45,573 nt of DNA, from the NCBI RefSeq assembly GCF_002335525.1, contig NZ_BDUF01000014.1, forward strand, positions 1 through 45,573, given 5' to 3'. A program made the position numbers and the translations under genes. Each line of letters begins with the position of its first letter. Position 1 is the first letter of the stretch. The notes beneath the pieces were generated by a model, which did no database searches, was not told the DNA's origin, and saw only the letters and a program-made list of their open reading frames with translations. Shown in pieces: positions 23,546 through 32,231 of the stretch. Origin of the DNA: Effusibacillus lacus. Lineage in GTDB: Bacteria > Bacillota > Bacilli > Tumebacillales > Effusibacillaceae.

Positions 23546-25381
23546 TTATTTCGAAACTTCACTTGTACCGGCTGTCTGTTTGCTTCCTTCACCGTATCCG
23601 CGATCTCCGGGAGGCAATTCTGTAATCTTTACGTCTTCGTATTTGAGAACGGGTTTGTCTGAGCCTTTGGGCCAGTATGCCAGCGTGCGCTTCAGCCAGT
23701 TGACATCATCCCGCTGCGGGAAATCCTCCCGGTAATGGCTGCCGCGGCTTTCCTGGCGTGCCAGTGCTCCTGCCGCAATCAAATAGGCAAGCTTCACCAT
23801 GCCATTGATTCTTAGTGCGGATGCCAGTTCCGGGTTCGGACCCTGCCCGTTGCTTCTGAGCCCGACATGAAGAGATCTGTGATAGAGTTCGTCCAGCTTG
23901 TTGACCGCTTTCTCCAACGCTTCCCCGGTACGGAAGATGCCCACATTCTCCATCAGGGTGTTCTCCATTTCCCTGCGGATTTCGTAGACGTTCTCCTTAC
24001 CGTTGGTGCAGTTCAACAGATTGTGGATACGCTCTTCCTGTTCTCTGACATGTTCTTGTATCAGAGTAGTTGATACGTTAATAGAAGCGTCCTTGGTGTA
24101 TATGGCTACCTGCTTGCCGACGATCATACCTGCCACGATGGTCTCCGCAAGAGAGTTGCCGCCCAGCCGGTTAAATCCGTGCAGGTCCCAGCAAGCCGCT
24201 TCGCCAACTGCAAACAATCCTTCCAACCCGTATGCCATGCCGTTGATATCGGTCCTGACTCCGCCCATACTGTAATGTTGGGTGGGCCGGACCGGTATCA
24301 GTTCATGGACCGGGTCGATGCCCGCGAAATTCCTGCAAATGTTCGCAATTTCACGTAGATTGGTGTTAATATGACGCTCCCCCAGATGACGGATATCCAG
24401 CCAGAGGTGAGCCCCATAAGGACTGTCAACTCCGAATCCCTTTCGAATGTGCTGTGTCATTCGTCTGGAGACCACATCACGGGATGCCAGTTCTTTCTTG
24501 GCAGGTTCGTAATCAGGCATGAAGCGGTGCAGGTTTTTGTCCAGCAGATAACCGCCGTCTCCCCGCGCCCCCTCTGTAACCAGAATCCATGTGGGGACAA
24601 TTCCTGTCGGATGGAATTGCACCGCTTCCATGTTGCCAAGAGGTACAATTCCTGTGTTGAGTGCAATGAACATGCCGCTTCCTTCATTGATGATCGCATT
24701 GGTGGAAGCGCCATATAAACGGCCATAACCGCCGGTGGCAATAACCGTCGATTTGGCTAGATATACCCGAAGCTTGCCTGTTCTCAGGCAACGTACCACC
24801 GCACCGCTGCACCGGGTATCGTCATGAATGAGCGAAATCGCTTCCACCCGGTCATGCACAGTTATGCCAAGTTTCACCACCACACTGTCCATGGCATATT
24901 GCAAGCAGTGCCCGGTGCCATCCGAAACATAACAGGTTCTCCATTTTGCCGTTCCGCCAAAGTTGCGGGCGGTAATCAGACCTTCTTTGTCCGGATCATC
25001 ATAGATCTCGGTTCCATCAGGCAACACTTTCTTGCCTGCCGTAACCCGGTTCCAGGGAACCCCCCAATGAGCCATTTGCCTTACAGCAATAGGTGCCGTT
25101 TCCGCAAACAGGCGGGCAACATCCTGATCACACCCCCAGTCAGAGCCTTTTACCGTATCGGCAAAATGCACGTCAGGGTTGTCCCCCGCTCCTTTGGCGC
25201 TGTTGGCAAGTGAGGCCTGCATTCCACCCTGCGCCGCCGTGCTGTGTGACCGCCGTGGCGGCACAAGACTCAGGATGATGACCGAATGACCGTGTTCCGC
25301 CGCTTCAATCGCAGCCCGTTCTCCTGCCAATCCTGCTCCGACAATCAGAACATCCGTTGTAAAAACGTCGTAGCTGCTCAT
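23546..25381 (-). CDS. sdhA: Succinate dehydrogenase/fumarate reductase flavoprotein subunit
   Basis: The 611-residue catalytic subunit interconverts succinate and fumarate. The FAD-binding motif is VLIVGAGLAGERAAIEAAE; the covalent-FAD histidine is His46 in RRSHSTAAQGG. Substrate-site stretches include QFHPTGIVP, TEGARGDGGYLLD and HYSMGGVRTDINGMA. ATG 25381, behind GGGAGG, fits the family; the 62 codons in front of it lie within the cytochrome gene. Its start overlaps the sdhC stop (ATGA). Direction of catalysis in vivo cannot be decided from sequence. Confidence 0.94.
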   Translation of the reverse strand: MSSYDVFTTDVLIVGAGLAGERAAIEAAEHGHSVIILSLVPPRRSHSTAAQGGMQASLANSAKGAGDNPDVHFADTVKGSDWGCDQDVARLFAETAPIAVRQMAHWGVPWNRVTAGKKVLPDGTEIYDDPDKEGLITARNFGGTAKWRTCYVSDGTGHCLQYAMDSVVVKLGITVHDRVEAISLIHDDTRCSGAVVRCLRTGKLRVYLAKSTVIATGGYGRLYGASTNAIINEGSGMFIALNTGIVPLGNMEAVQFHPTGIVPTWILVTEGARGDGGYLLDKNLHRFMPDYEPAKKELASRDVVSRRMTQHIRKGFGVDSPYGAHLWLDIRHLGERHINTNLREIANICRNFAGIDPVHELIPVRPTQHYSMGGVRTDINGMAYGLEGLFAVGEAACWDLHGFNRLGGNSLAETIVAGMIVGKQVAIYTKDASINVSTTLIQEHVREQEERIHNLLNCTNGKENVYEIRREMENTLMENVGIFRTGEALEKAVNKLDELYHRSLHVGLRSNGQGPNPELASALRINGMVKLAYLIAAGALARQESRGSHYREDFPQRDDVNWLKRTLAYWPKGSDKPVLKYEDVKITELPPGDRGYGEGSKQTAGTSEVSK

Positions 25382-26031
25382 AGTGAACCTCCCAACATCC
25401 ACAGTGTTCCAATGGTGACAAGACCGATGGCCAGGAAGATGATCGTTGCAAAACCGAGCACTCTCTTGGCGGTCTGCCGTTTGATCCAACCCCACTTGAT
25501 GGCTGCACGATACAGACCTATGCTTGCATGGTATTCCCCCAGAAACAGCAAAGCGAGATAAAACCACAAGAAGGGGGAGTGCATTCTGTCTGAACTAAGG
25601 TCGGCGCTGATGCCGCCATAAACTACGACAAACACGTGGATCGTAGCAAGAATCAGAATCGCAGCACCGGATACTACCTGAAACAACCATGACCAGGTGT
25701 CGCCGTGCTTGATTGTTTTCGCATGTTGCCATATGATTTTCTGATCTCGCCAACGCCCTGGAATTCTCCTCAGCACAGCTCCAACATGGGCGGTAAAAGC
25801 AATGATAATGAAAACGACTGCGGCCGGAAGCAAGTAATACTCTTCCATAAAAGCGGCCAACTTGTTGAAAGCGCTGACTCCCAACAGAATGGAGCCCACG
25901 AATACCATGTGGGTCCAAAGGAAAAATGCCAAACTTACTCCGCTTACCAACTGGATGATGTCTGCCACAAGTTCCAGTTTCGATGAAGTCACATACGTTT
26001 TTTGCAATTCCGTCGATCTTTGCAGTTCCAT
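25378..26031 (-). CDS. sdhC: Succinate dehydrogenase/fumarate reductase cytochrome b subunit
   Basis: A 217-residue membrane anchor with five hydrophobic helices. Histidines positioned for two haems appear in FFLWTHMVFVG, AFTAHVGAVLRR, ILATIHVFVVVYGG and FLGEYHASIGLYRAAIKWGW. The single five-helix, di-haem type is shared by Bacillus SdhC and Wolinella FrdC, which can drive or use the membrane potential. ATG 26031 follows AGGAGGGGACC, which itself overlaps the end of the upstream 59-residue gene. Gene order C-A-B matches those systems. Confidence 0.92.
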   Translation of the reverse strand: MELQRSTELQKTYVTSSKLELVADIIQLVSGVSLAFFLWTHMVFVGSILLGVSAFNKLAAFMEEYYLLPAAVVFIIIAFTAHVGAVLRRIPGRWRDQKIIWQHAKTIKHGDTWSWLFQVVSGAAILILATIHVFVVVYGGISADLSSDRMHSPFLWFYLALLFLGEYHASIGLYRAAIKWGWIKRQTAKRVLGFATIIFLAIGLVTIGTLWMLGGSL

Positions 26032-26042
26032 CCGGTCCCCTC

Positions 26043-26222
26043 CTATCCTAACTGTTTGTAATCTGGATCCAGCAGCAGATCGTATTTGGGCAGATAGATC
26101 TTGCCGCATTGGGTGCATACCCATACCGGGACTTTCAATTCGTATTCGTCATCTTTTCCATGCAAGTATTCGATTCGGTAGTCCAATCTCAACTCTTTAT
26201 TGCAGCATTCCGATACCTCCAT
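26043..26222 (-). CDS. 59-residue Cys-containing protein leading the sdh operon
   Basis: This short gene starts at ATG 26222 behind TAGGAGGGGAGC and ends 11 bp before sdhC. The protein begins MEVSECCNKELRLDYRIEYL, is acidic, and carries CC near the N-terminus and CTQCGKIYLP in the second half, so a zinc or iron site formed by two Cys pairs is plausible. I do not recognise the family. Its position as first gene of the operon suggests a role in assembling or regulating the complex. It is easily missed because of its length. Confidence 0.65.
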   Translation of the reverse strand: MEVSECCNKELRLDYRIEYLHGKDDEYELKVPVWVCTQCGKIYLPKYDLLLDPDYKQLG

Positions 26223-26663
26223 TCCGCTCCCCTCCTAGTCAAATATCGAAACGGGATTTCAATGGTTTGATTAATAAAAGCCTATGAACCAAACACTGCG
26301 GAATATTATTGATATGGCAGGAAAACTTGCAACGAAATTAACAGGAACGTTATTCAGGAAAAGAAGCAAGGATTATGAAAGCGGTTTCAATTGGCCGCAT
26401 GAATCACATCAAAGGAAGAAGGAAAGTGCCCATGAATGTTGTGTCCGAAAAAAATAGTCAGGAGTTGAATCTTCGATGTAGGGAAATTTGGTGTGCAATG
26501 AACGTTCTGAGAAGAAGTGTGCATTTGACGGTACTGTGAGTATGCCGCGAAAATGAGGGAGTATTAACAAGACGTTTGATAGAAATTTGGAGTTCTTACT
26601 TCTATACTATCCCAACCCATTCTGTCTTTCAAGGACAAGTAAGGAAATTAAAACCATTCTAAA
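26223..26663. other. 441-bp non-coding stretch upstream of the sdh operon
   Basis: This region should contain the sdh promoter, on the minus strand. An imperfect inverted repeat GTTTGGTT/AATCAAAC (26263-26292) lies about 40 bp before the first gene. I see no convincing -35/-10 pair. A 57-codon ORF from ATG 26284 on the plus strand has no ribosome binding site. Confidence 0.4.
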
Positions 26664-26687
26664 AGCGCCCTTTTGACTAAGGGCGCT
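26664..26687 (-). terminator. Terminator after the alpha/beta hydrolase gene
   Basis: Perfect 9-bp arms AGCGCCCTT/AAGGGCGCT with a 6-nt loop are followed on the minus strand by TTTAGAAT. Confidence 0.8.
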
Positions 26688-26699
26688 CACTCGTTGACA

Positions 26700-27497
26700 C
26701 TATACGATTGCCGGTCGAAAGATCAAATTTTCTTTGATAAATTTGATGGACTGCCGATTGAACTCTTCCGGTTGGTCTACATTGCATACATGGCCCGAAT
26801 TGCGAATCAACACCAGTTTAGAGAATCTCTTTCTCTCCACAATCGCTTCCACCGTTGGCAGGAACATATAGTCCTCTTCACCCATCAGATAAAGAGTCGG
26901 AATCGGCAACTCCTTCTCCCGCAGATTCCGCAGGAAAGGATTGATGTTAAGAGTCAGCTTGAACCAACGCTTGAATTCCTTCTGGCAGAGCTTCTTCGCT
27001 TCGTTGACAAACAGCAGGCGGGATTTCCTGTGGTTCTTCCTCGGCATGATCACCCAGGCAAACAGCCGGTACAGCCACATATATGGAATAATATGCTTGG
27101 TCATATTGCCAAGGGCAATCAGAATTTGCGATCGGACATTGAGTTTGGTTACCGCCCCGCCCAGGATCATGGAACGGATCCGTTCCGGGCAAAGTTCGGC
27201 CAGGGTCTGGATGACGATGGTTCCCAGGGAGATCCCGACAAAATGGGCAGATTTTATCTTAAGGTGATCGAGGACTTCAATCACATCCTTGCTTACTTCA
27301 TGAAACGAATATCGACTGAGTTTCCGCTTGACGTTTTTGGACTTGCCATGACCGCGGAGGTCAAGCAGCAAGATGTTGAAATGTTCCTTGAACTGACGGA
27401 TCTGCTTGTACCAGATTGCAGAGCTTCCGCCCGCACCGTGGACAAAGATGACCCAGTCATGAGTTTTACCCAATTCATACGTTTTGTAATGCAGCAA
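26700..27497 (-). CDS. Alpha/beta hydrolase
   Basis: A 265-residue hydrolase with VIFVHGAGGSSAIWYKQI (oxyanion hole), LLDLRGHGKSKN, the nucleophile elbow VGISLGTIV (Ser), the acid region YLMGEEDYMFLP, and the catalytic His in RNSGHVCNVDQPEEF. It resembles esterase/lyase members of the family; the substrate is unknown. The start is TTG at 27497, with GGGAGG nine bases upstream. It is a single-gene unit with its own terminator. The basic middle segment (IMPRKNHRKSRLLF) forms an unusually Lys/Arg-rich cap region. Confidence 0.85.
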   Translation of the reverse strand: MLHYKTYELGKTHDWVIFVHGAGGSSAIWYKQIRQFKEHFNILLLDLRGHGKSKNVKRKLSRYSFHEVSKDVIEVLDHLKIKSAHFVGISLGTIVIQTLAELCPERIRSMILGGAVTKLNVRSQILIALGNMTKHIIPYMWLYRLFAWVIMPRKNHRKSRLLFVNEAKKLCQKEFKRWFKLTLNINPFLRNLREKELPIPTLYLMGEEDYMFLPTVEAIVERKRFSKLVLIRNSGHVCNVDQPEEFNRQSIKFIKENLIFRPAIV

Positions 27498-27704
27498 CTG
27501 ACATTCCTCCCAAGCTACATTATATCCGCATGACGGGTTTTAGTAATTTTAAAACAATTACTTAATTACCGGTTCTGGCGGTATTCATAAGCCATCAATC
27601 TGGTTTATCCTTTATTCTCTCTGAATATCGCCAAGAATTGCCGCCAATTCAGCTGTTTCCTTCCGTTTCCCCTCCGGTCAAGGTTTACAAAACCTGGAAG
27701 CAGA

Positions 27705-27741
27705 AAACCCTTGTCAGGCGAAAGTCCCATGACAAGGGTTT
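27705..27741 (-). terminator. Terminator after trhO
   Basis: Perfect 12-bp arms AAACCCTTGTCA/TGACAAGGGTTT flank a 13-nt loop. On the minus strand TTTTCTGCTT follows. Confidence 0.85.
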
Positions 27742-27751
27742 CTACTTCCGA

Positions 27752-28642
27752 TCAGGATTGGACCAATTCGGACACGCACTCCTCCGAACAGTATCCCTGA
27801 TGCTTCTCTTCACATTCGGGGCATACAATATGCTGCAGGTGACACAGATCGTTGGCGCAGTTAATGTATTTCTCCGCCGGAACGCCGCAGTGATGGCACT
27901 TCCCGACCACCGACGGATCCACCTGATTGATTGGCACCGAGATCCGATTGTCAAATACGTAACACTTGCCGTCAAACATTTGGCCCTTGACTTCCGGATC
28001 CTTCCCGTAGGCGACGATGCCCCCGTGCAGTTGATACACGTCTGTGAGCCCTTCCTTCAATAGCACGCCAGACAGAACTTCACAACGAATGCCGCCGGTG
28101 CAGTAAGTCAAAACCTTCTTGCCTTTGAACCGATCGAGATTGTTGCGGATCCACTCGGGAAATTCCCGGGTGGTCTTCACTTCAGGGCGAATCGCTCCCC
28201 GGAAGTGGCCAAGATCATACTCATAATCATTGCGGCCATCAATAATCACCACGTCTTCCTGCTGCATCAGTTCGTACCATTCTTTCGGCGTCAAATGCTT
28301 CCCTGTCGTTTCATTCGGATCGATTTTCTCATCCAGGCGCCAAGTCACCAATTCCTTTCTCGGCCGCACAAACATTTTCCTGAAAGCGTGGTCGTCTGCT
28401 TCGTCAATTTTGAACCACAAATCCGCGAACCGGGGATCTTTGTGCATTTCTTCCATGTATTTTTCCGTCTGCTCGACAGTTCCCGAGACAGTCCCGTTTA
28501 TTCCTTCTTCCGCCACCAGAATCCGGCCCCGCAGTCCCAACTCTTTGCAGAACTGAAGGTGTTGTTCCGCAAAACCCACGGGATCCTCGATGTGAACATA
28601 TTTATAGAAGAGCAGGACTCGATAGGGTTTTTGACCGCTCAT
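27752..28642 (-). CDS. trhO: tRNA uridine(34) hydroxylase, rhodanese family (TrhO/YceA)
   Basis: A 296-residue protein. The N-terminal ferredoxin-like part contains [20 protein letters not shown]; the rhodanese domain has [18 protein letters not shown] and the active-site loop YCTGGIRCE. The C-terminal extension carries paired cysteines ([33 protein letters not shown]) for metal binding. TrhO performs O2-dependent hydroxylation of U34 in tRNA to 5-hydroxyuridine, the precursor of mo5U/cmo5U. ATG 28642 follows AAAGGTGGTG. The alternative prephenate-dependent route (TrhP) is encoded 1.3-3.5 kb away. Confidence 0.92.
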   Translation of the reverse strand: MSGQKPYRVLLFYKYVHIEDPVGFAEQHLQFCKELGLRGRILVAEEGINGTVSGTVEQTEKYMEEMHKDPRFADLWFKIDEADDHAFRKMFVRPRKELVTWRLDEKIDPNETTGKHLTPKEWYELMQQEDVVIIDGRNDYEYDLGHFRGAIRPEVKTTREFPEWIRNNLDRFKGKKVLTYCTGGIRCEVLSGVLLKEGLTDVYQLHGGIVAYGKDPEVKGQMFDGKCYVFDNRISVPINQVDPSVVGKCHHCGVPAEKYINCANDLCHLQHIVCPECEEKHQGYCSEECVSELVQS

Positions 28643-28743
28643 AACGACACCACCTTTGAATCATTATCAAGTTGGTATTTTACCACAAGTTTGATTGATT
28701 TGCTTTGGGGATGCCGCACAATCCGTTTTTTCGTCCCGGAATA

Positions 28744-28789
28744 TCCCCTTTATGATATAATTGCCAAAAAAACGATTGTATAAAGGGGA
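28744..28789 (+). promoter_or_regulatory. TATAAT box flanked by a 10-bp inverted repeat
   Basis: A TATAAT lies at 28756-28761. Arms TCCCCTTTAT (28744-28753) and ATAAAGGGGA (28780-28789) flank it. The right arm is also the ribosome binding site of the thioesterase gene. Because the left arm lies upstream of the expected transcription start, the repeat is more likely a DNA operator than an RNA hairpin. No good -35 is visible. Confidence 0.5.
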
Positions 28790-28797
28790 CTTGTTCT

Positions 28798-29256
28798 GTG
28801 AGCGAATCAAACTTTAAACTGGATCCCGGAGTCATCCAGAAAGCGGTCGGGGCCATGGCCAGCGGGGACATGCTGTCCCTGATGAAACTGCTCCCCATTC
28901 AGAGGGAACGACATGAGGATTGGTATGTGATGTCCCTTCCACTGCTGCCTTTCTTTATGAATCCGCTAGGCATTGTACATGGAGGGATTACAGCCGTGCT
29001 GCTGGATTCAGCCATGGGGTGGAGCATTGCGGAGGAAACGGGGAAACAGGTGGTTACCCTGCAGATGAACGTAAACTACATAGCACCGGGCAAAGGAAAA
29101 GTTCTGAAGGTGTTTGCGCGACCGACCCATACCGGCAGAGCTACAGCGGTAGCGGAAGCTTACATGGAGAACGAAACGGGCAAACGAATTGCCCAGAGTA
29201 CCGGTACCTTCTACTATACCGGAGAACCGGCCATCCGACTCGAAGAACAGACATAA
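28798..29256 (+). CDS. PaaI-type hotdog-fold acyl-CoA thioesterase
   Basis: A 152-residue hotdog thioesterase. The family signature is seen in NPLGIVHGGITAVLLDSAMG (HGG motif, then Asp), followed by VTLQMNVNYIAPGKGKVLKV and STGTFYYTG. These proteins hydrolyse acyl- or aryl-CoA esters in the cytoplasm. The start is GTG at 28798, with AAAGGGGA upstream. It is divergent from trhO. The specific substrate is unknown. Confidence 0.87.
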   Translation: MSESNFKLDPGVIQKAVGAMASGDMLSLMKLLPIQRERHEDWYVMSLPLLPFFMNPLGIVHGGITAVLLDSAMGWSIAEETGKQVVTLQMNVNYIAPGKGKVLKVFARPTHTGRATAVAEAYMENETGKRIAQSTGTFYYTGEPAIRLEEQT

Positions 29257-29322
29257 CCAGTCCCCTTATAGGGCTGGCTCTGCCCACTCAGCTTGTACAG
29301 CAATTTGCTGATCCCCCTGGGC

Positions 29323-29650
29323 TCAAGACCGGAGCGTTTCATTCAGGATTTCTACCATCCTGCGCAGCGCTTTCTTCCTTCCCCGGATCTTCTCAAGAGG
29401 AATCAGTCTGCCTTCTTCCACATGCAGGATTGGTTTGATATTCAGGATTTCCCCAACAAATGCCTGAATTCGGCTGACTCTGCCGCCCCTGGACAGATAT
29501 TCCAGGTTGTCCACGGTAAAGATATGTTCCATATGAGCAGCATAAAATTTCGCTGCTTGCATTTGGTATCCACAATCTCCAGATCAAACTCCGGATAGGT
29601 CTCCAACAACTGATTTCGGGCCATGACAAGGTGAAGTGTGTCTGCGGGAA
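29323..29650 (-). pseudogene. Degraded DegV-family (fatty-acid-binding) gene fragment
   Basis: Two frames carry pieces of a DegV protein. The upstream piece ([20 protein letters not shown]) and the downstream piece ([57 protein letters not shown]) match the central part of DegV. They are out of frame with each other, and the stretch between them is shorter than in DegV proteins. The N-terminal third and the C-terminal domain are absent. DegV proteins (about 280 aa) bind fatty acids for FakA kinase. I conclude that it is non-functional. Confidence 0.75.
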
Positions 29651-29656
29651 CAGGAA

Positions 29657-29679
29657 GGCCGACCTGAATCAGGTCGGCC
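29657..29679 (-). terminator. Terminator of the SASP gene
   Basis: Perfect 9-bp arms GGCCGACCT/AGGTCGGCC with a 5-nt loop lie about 23 bp after the SASP stop codon. Confidence 0.75.
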
Positions 29680-29702
29680 GCTTCTATATATTCGATTATC
29701 AA

Positions 29703-29903
29703 TTAGCGGGTGCCCGCCAGAGCCTGTTCAGCGAATTTCACAAGACGCTTGGTAATTTCTCCACCTACAGAACCATTCGCACGGGAAGTTTGATCTGCAC
29801 CGAGTTGAACACCAAACTCTTGTGCAATTTCATACTTCATTTGATCCAGAGCCTGTGCTGCACCTTGGGCTACATAATTGTTTCTGTTATTGTTGTCTGC
29901 CAT
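29703..29903 (-). CDS. Alpha/beta-type small acid-soluble spore protein
   Basis: A 66-residue SASP that coats spore DNA and protects it during dormancy. The family pattern is clear: [20 protein letters not shown], then EIAQEFGV (the GPR protease cleavage region), [16 protein letters not shown] at the conserved second helix. ATG 29903 follows AAAGGAGG. The gene is monocistronic with its own terminator. A forespore (sigma-G) promoter is expected, but I could not identify it securely. Confidence 0.95.
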   Translation of the reverse strand: MADNNNRNNYVAQGAAQALDQMKYEIAQEFGVQLGADQTSRANGSVGGEITKRLVKFAEQALAGTR

Positions 29904-29971
29904 TGTATGAACCTCCTTTTCAGTGGTGTATGCTTATGATGCTCATACTGCAGACAGATATGACTTGCAAA

Positions 29972-31219
29972 TTATGGTCGCCCCGCCAAAGACAAGATGC
30001 CTTCGCCCTTGCGCATAATGTCGTAGGGTTGCACCGGACGATCCACTTTCAATTTCACCCGCTGCAAAGGGCGGTTTGCGTCTACAAGCGCAGCTCCCTC
30101 CTCGTCCCATATAGCGGTGACCACTTGCTTGAAATTTTCCCGCTTGGGACCGAAGAATTCCACTTCCTGCCCAACGGAAAAACGGGTCCGTTGTTCAATT
30201 GTCGCGATCCCTGCGGTCTCATCATAATCAAGCACCAGACCGGCAAATTCATACTTTGCCATTTTGGGAGGCAATCCATAGATTTGATCACCAGCCGTCG
30301 GGGCACCATAATAAAAAGCAGTGGTAATGGGACGGTTCGCCGCTTTCAGAATCTCATCCATCCACTCTGGCCGGAAACGAAATTCCTTCGGGTTCTCGCA
30401 ATACGCGTCAATCACCCTGCGGTAGGCATTCACCACTGTTGCCACATAGTGCGCCGTTTTCATCCGGCCTTCAATCTTCAGGCTGTCAACGCCCGCTTCG
30501 ATCATCTCGGGAACATGCTCAATCATGCACAGATCCTTGGAGCTCATCGTGAATGCATCATCACCCTCCGCAAAAAGGGGCAGTTCGTCCGTTTGCTCTT
30601 CCACTTCTTCAAACAGATCGTACTGCCAGCGGCAGGATTGGGCGCAGCCCCCGCGGTTGGCGTCCCGATTGGTCATATGGTTGGACAGTACACAGCGTCC
30701 CGAATAGGATATGCACATGGCTCCGTGGATAAACGCTTCGATTTCCACGCTGACATTCTGTTTGATTTCACGGATTTCCTGCAAGGATACTTCCCTGGCG
30801 AGGACAATTCGCTTGATACCTTCGTCAGCCCAGAACTTGACAGCCTGCCAGTTAGTGGTAGACGCTTGGGTGCTTAAATGAATCTCCAGATCAGGTGCCG
30901 CTTGTCTGCATACGTCAATGATGGCGGGATCGGCAATGATCACCGCATCGATTCCGATGTCGTACAGTGTGCGGAAGTACTCCTCCATGCCTGCAAAATC
31001 ATCGTTGTGAGCAATAATATTGGCTGCCACAAATACTTTTGCACCGTGGGCATGGGAGAATTCCACGCCTTCCCGCATGTCCTCACAAGAGAAGTTGCCC
31101 GCTTTTGAACGAAGACCAAATCTCTGCCCGCCGATGTATACCGCATCCGCCCCGTACAGGACGGCGAATTTCAATTTCTCCAAATTGCCTGCGGGGGCCA
31201 ACAGTTCCGGTTTCCTCAC
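29972..31219 (-). CDS. trhP2: tRNA 5-hydroxyuridine synthesis U32-family protein TrhP2 (YrrO-like)
   Basis: A 415-residue U32-family protein, historically called a collagenase-like peptidase. It starts KPELLAPAGNLEKLKFAVLY and carries the U32 signature EAFIHGAMCISYSGRCVLSN with further cysteines in RGGCAQSCRWQYDL, which probably hold an Fe-S cluster. KDLCMIEHVPEMIEAGVDSL follows. In Bacillus the pair YrrN/YrrO (TrhP1/TrhP2) makes 5-hydroxyuridine in tRNA from prephenate. It is the second gene of the pair here, 21 bp after TrhP1. ATG 31219 follows a purine-rich GGAGG. Confidence 0.88.
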   Translation of the reverse strand: MRKPELLAPAGNLEKLKFAVLYGADAVYIGGQRFGLRSKAGNFSCEDMREGVEFSHAHGAKVFVAANIIAHNDDFAGMEEYFRTLYDIGIDAVIIADPAIIDVCRQAAPDLEIHLSTQASTTNWQAVKFWADEGIKRIVLAREVSLQEIREIKQNVSVEIEAFIHGAMCISYSGRCVLSNHMTNRDANRGGCAQSCRWQYDLFEEVEEQTDELPLFAEGDDAFTMSSKDLCMIEHVPEMIEAGVDSLKIEGRMKTAHYVATVVNAYRRVIDAYCENPKEFRFRPEWMDEILKAANRPITTAFYYGAPTAGDQIYGLPPKMAKYEFAGLVLDYDETAGIATIEQRTRFSVGQEVEFFGPKRENFKQVVTAIWDEEGAALVDANRPLQRVKLKVDRPVQPYDIMRKGEGILSLAGRP

Positions 31220-31240
31220 AAGATCAACCTCCTGTCTTCC

Positions 31241-32170
31241 CTAGTAGATTTGTTCCCTGAAGTAAAACCCCGTCCCCAAGGGCCTGTCGGGCGGTTGAAT
31301 GCTTCTTAGCTCCGCCAGCCACCCAGGGTGTATCCCGGCGTTCGGGTTGTCTGCCAAACAGTCAATGGCCTTGCGGTACAGAGACACCACCGCCGCATTA
31401 TAGTCAGCCGTTTTCAGCAATCCCTCGATCTTAAAGGAATCAATCCCCGCCGTCAAAAAAGGGCCCAAATGCTCAAGCATGCAAATGTCTTCTGCACTGA
31501 GAATATGCGTCCCGTGCCGGTCTTCAAAAATTGGATAACGCTCTTCCGATCGGTTCTTTTCCTTGAGAAACATATGGCGATTCCGGCTCCGGTTCCCCTC
31601 TTCCGCCATTCGTCCCTGGTGCTGCATGTAATTGCCGACCAGTTCCCGCCTGGAATGGAAAATGCAGGTGGCGCCGTGAACCTGCACCTGCACTTCGATT
31701 TTGGTATTTTGTTTGATGTACAGCACTTCTTCCATGGACAACTCTCGGGCAAGGATAGCCCTCGCAACGCCCCTGCCTGCCCAATAGTTGACAGTTCGGT
31801 AGTTGGTGGAGGTAGTCTCCGTATTCCAGTGGAGTTTCAGTTTGGAAGCTGCAAGGCGAGAGGCCATCAAGACCGCCGGGTCTCCAAATACGATTGCGTC
31901 CACGCCTGCCTCATTCAACTGCCGGATGTAGTCATTCAGTTCCGGCAAACTATCGTTATGCAGCAATGCGTTTATGGACACGTATACTTTGGCCTGAAAG
32001 TGTCTGGCTAACGCTACCGCGTCCCGGATGTCCGGCAGCTCAAAGCTCCCAGGCATCCGCAACGCATACCTTTCATGGCCTATACTGATCGCATCAGCTC
32101 CCGCCTGAAGCATCCGTTCCGCTTCTTGCAGGTCGCCTGCCGTTACCAGCAGTTCCGTTTTTTTGCCCAT
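31241..32170 (-). CDS. trhP1: tRNA 5-hydroxyuridine synthesis U32-family protein TrhP1 (YrrN-like)
   Basis: A 309-residue U32-family protein, shorter than its partner. Recognisable parts are ELLVTAGDLQEAERMLQAGA, the signature VQVQVHGATCIFHSRRELVG, LSAEDICMLEHLGPFLTAGI and DSFKIEGLLKTADYNAAVV. Most U32 cysteines of TrhP2 are absent, as expected for the YrrN-type subunit. It is the first gene of the TrhP1-TrhP2 unit. ATG 32170 is preferred; a GTG three codons upstream is possible. Confidence 0.85.
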   Translation of the reverse strand: MGKKTELLVTAGDLQEAERMLQAGADAISIGHERYALRMPGSFELPDIRDAVALARHFQAKVYVSINALLHNDSLPELNDYIRQLNEAGVDAIVFGDPAVLMASRLAASKLKLHWNTETTSTNYRTVNYWAGRGVARAILARELSMEEVLYIKQNTKIEVQVQVHGATCIFHSRRELVGNYMQHQGRMAEEGNRSRNRHMFLKEKNRSEERYPIFEDRHGTHILSAEDICMLEHLGPFLTAGIDSFKIEGLLKTADYNAAVVSLYRKAIDCLADNPNAGIHPGWLAELRSIQPPDRPLGTGFYFREQIY

Positions 32171-32231
32171 GAGTGTCACTTCTTTCCAAATGACAATTGC
32201 TAAATTTACACTTGTAGGAATTTATGATTTT

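Noticed and set aside
26284-26457. 57-codon plus-strand ORF upstream of the sdh operon
   Set aside because: No ribosome binding site, no recognisable motif; it lies in the region expected to hold the sdh promoter.
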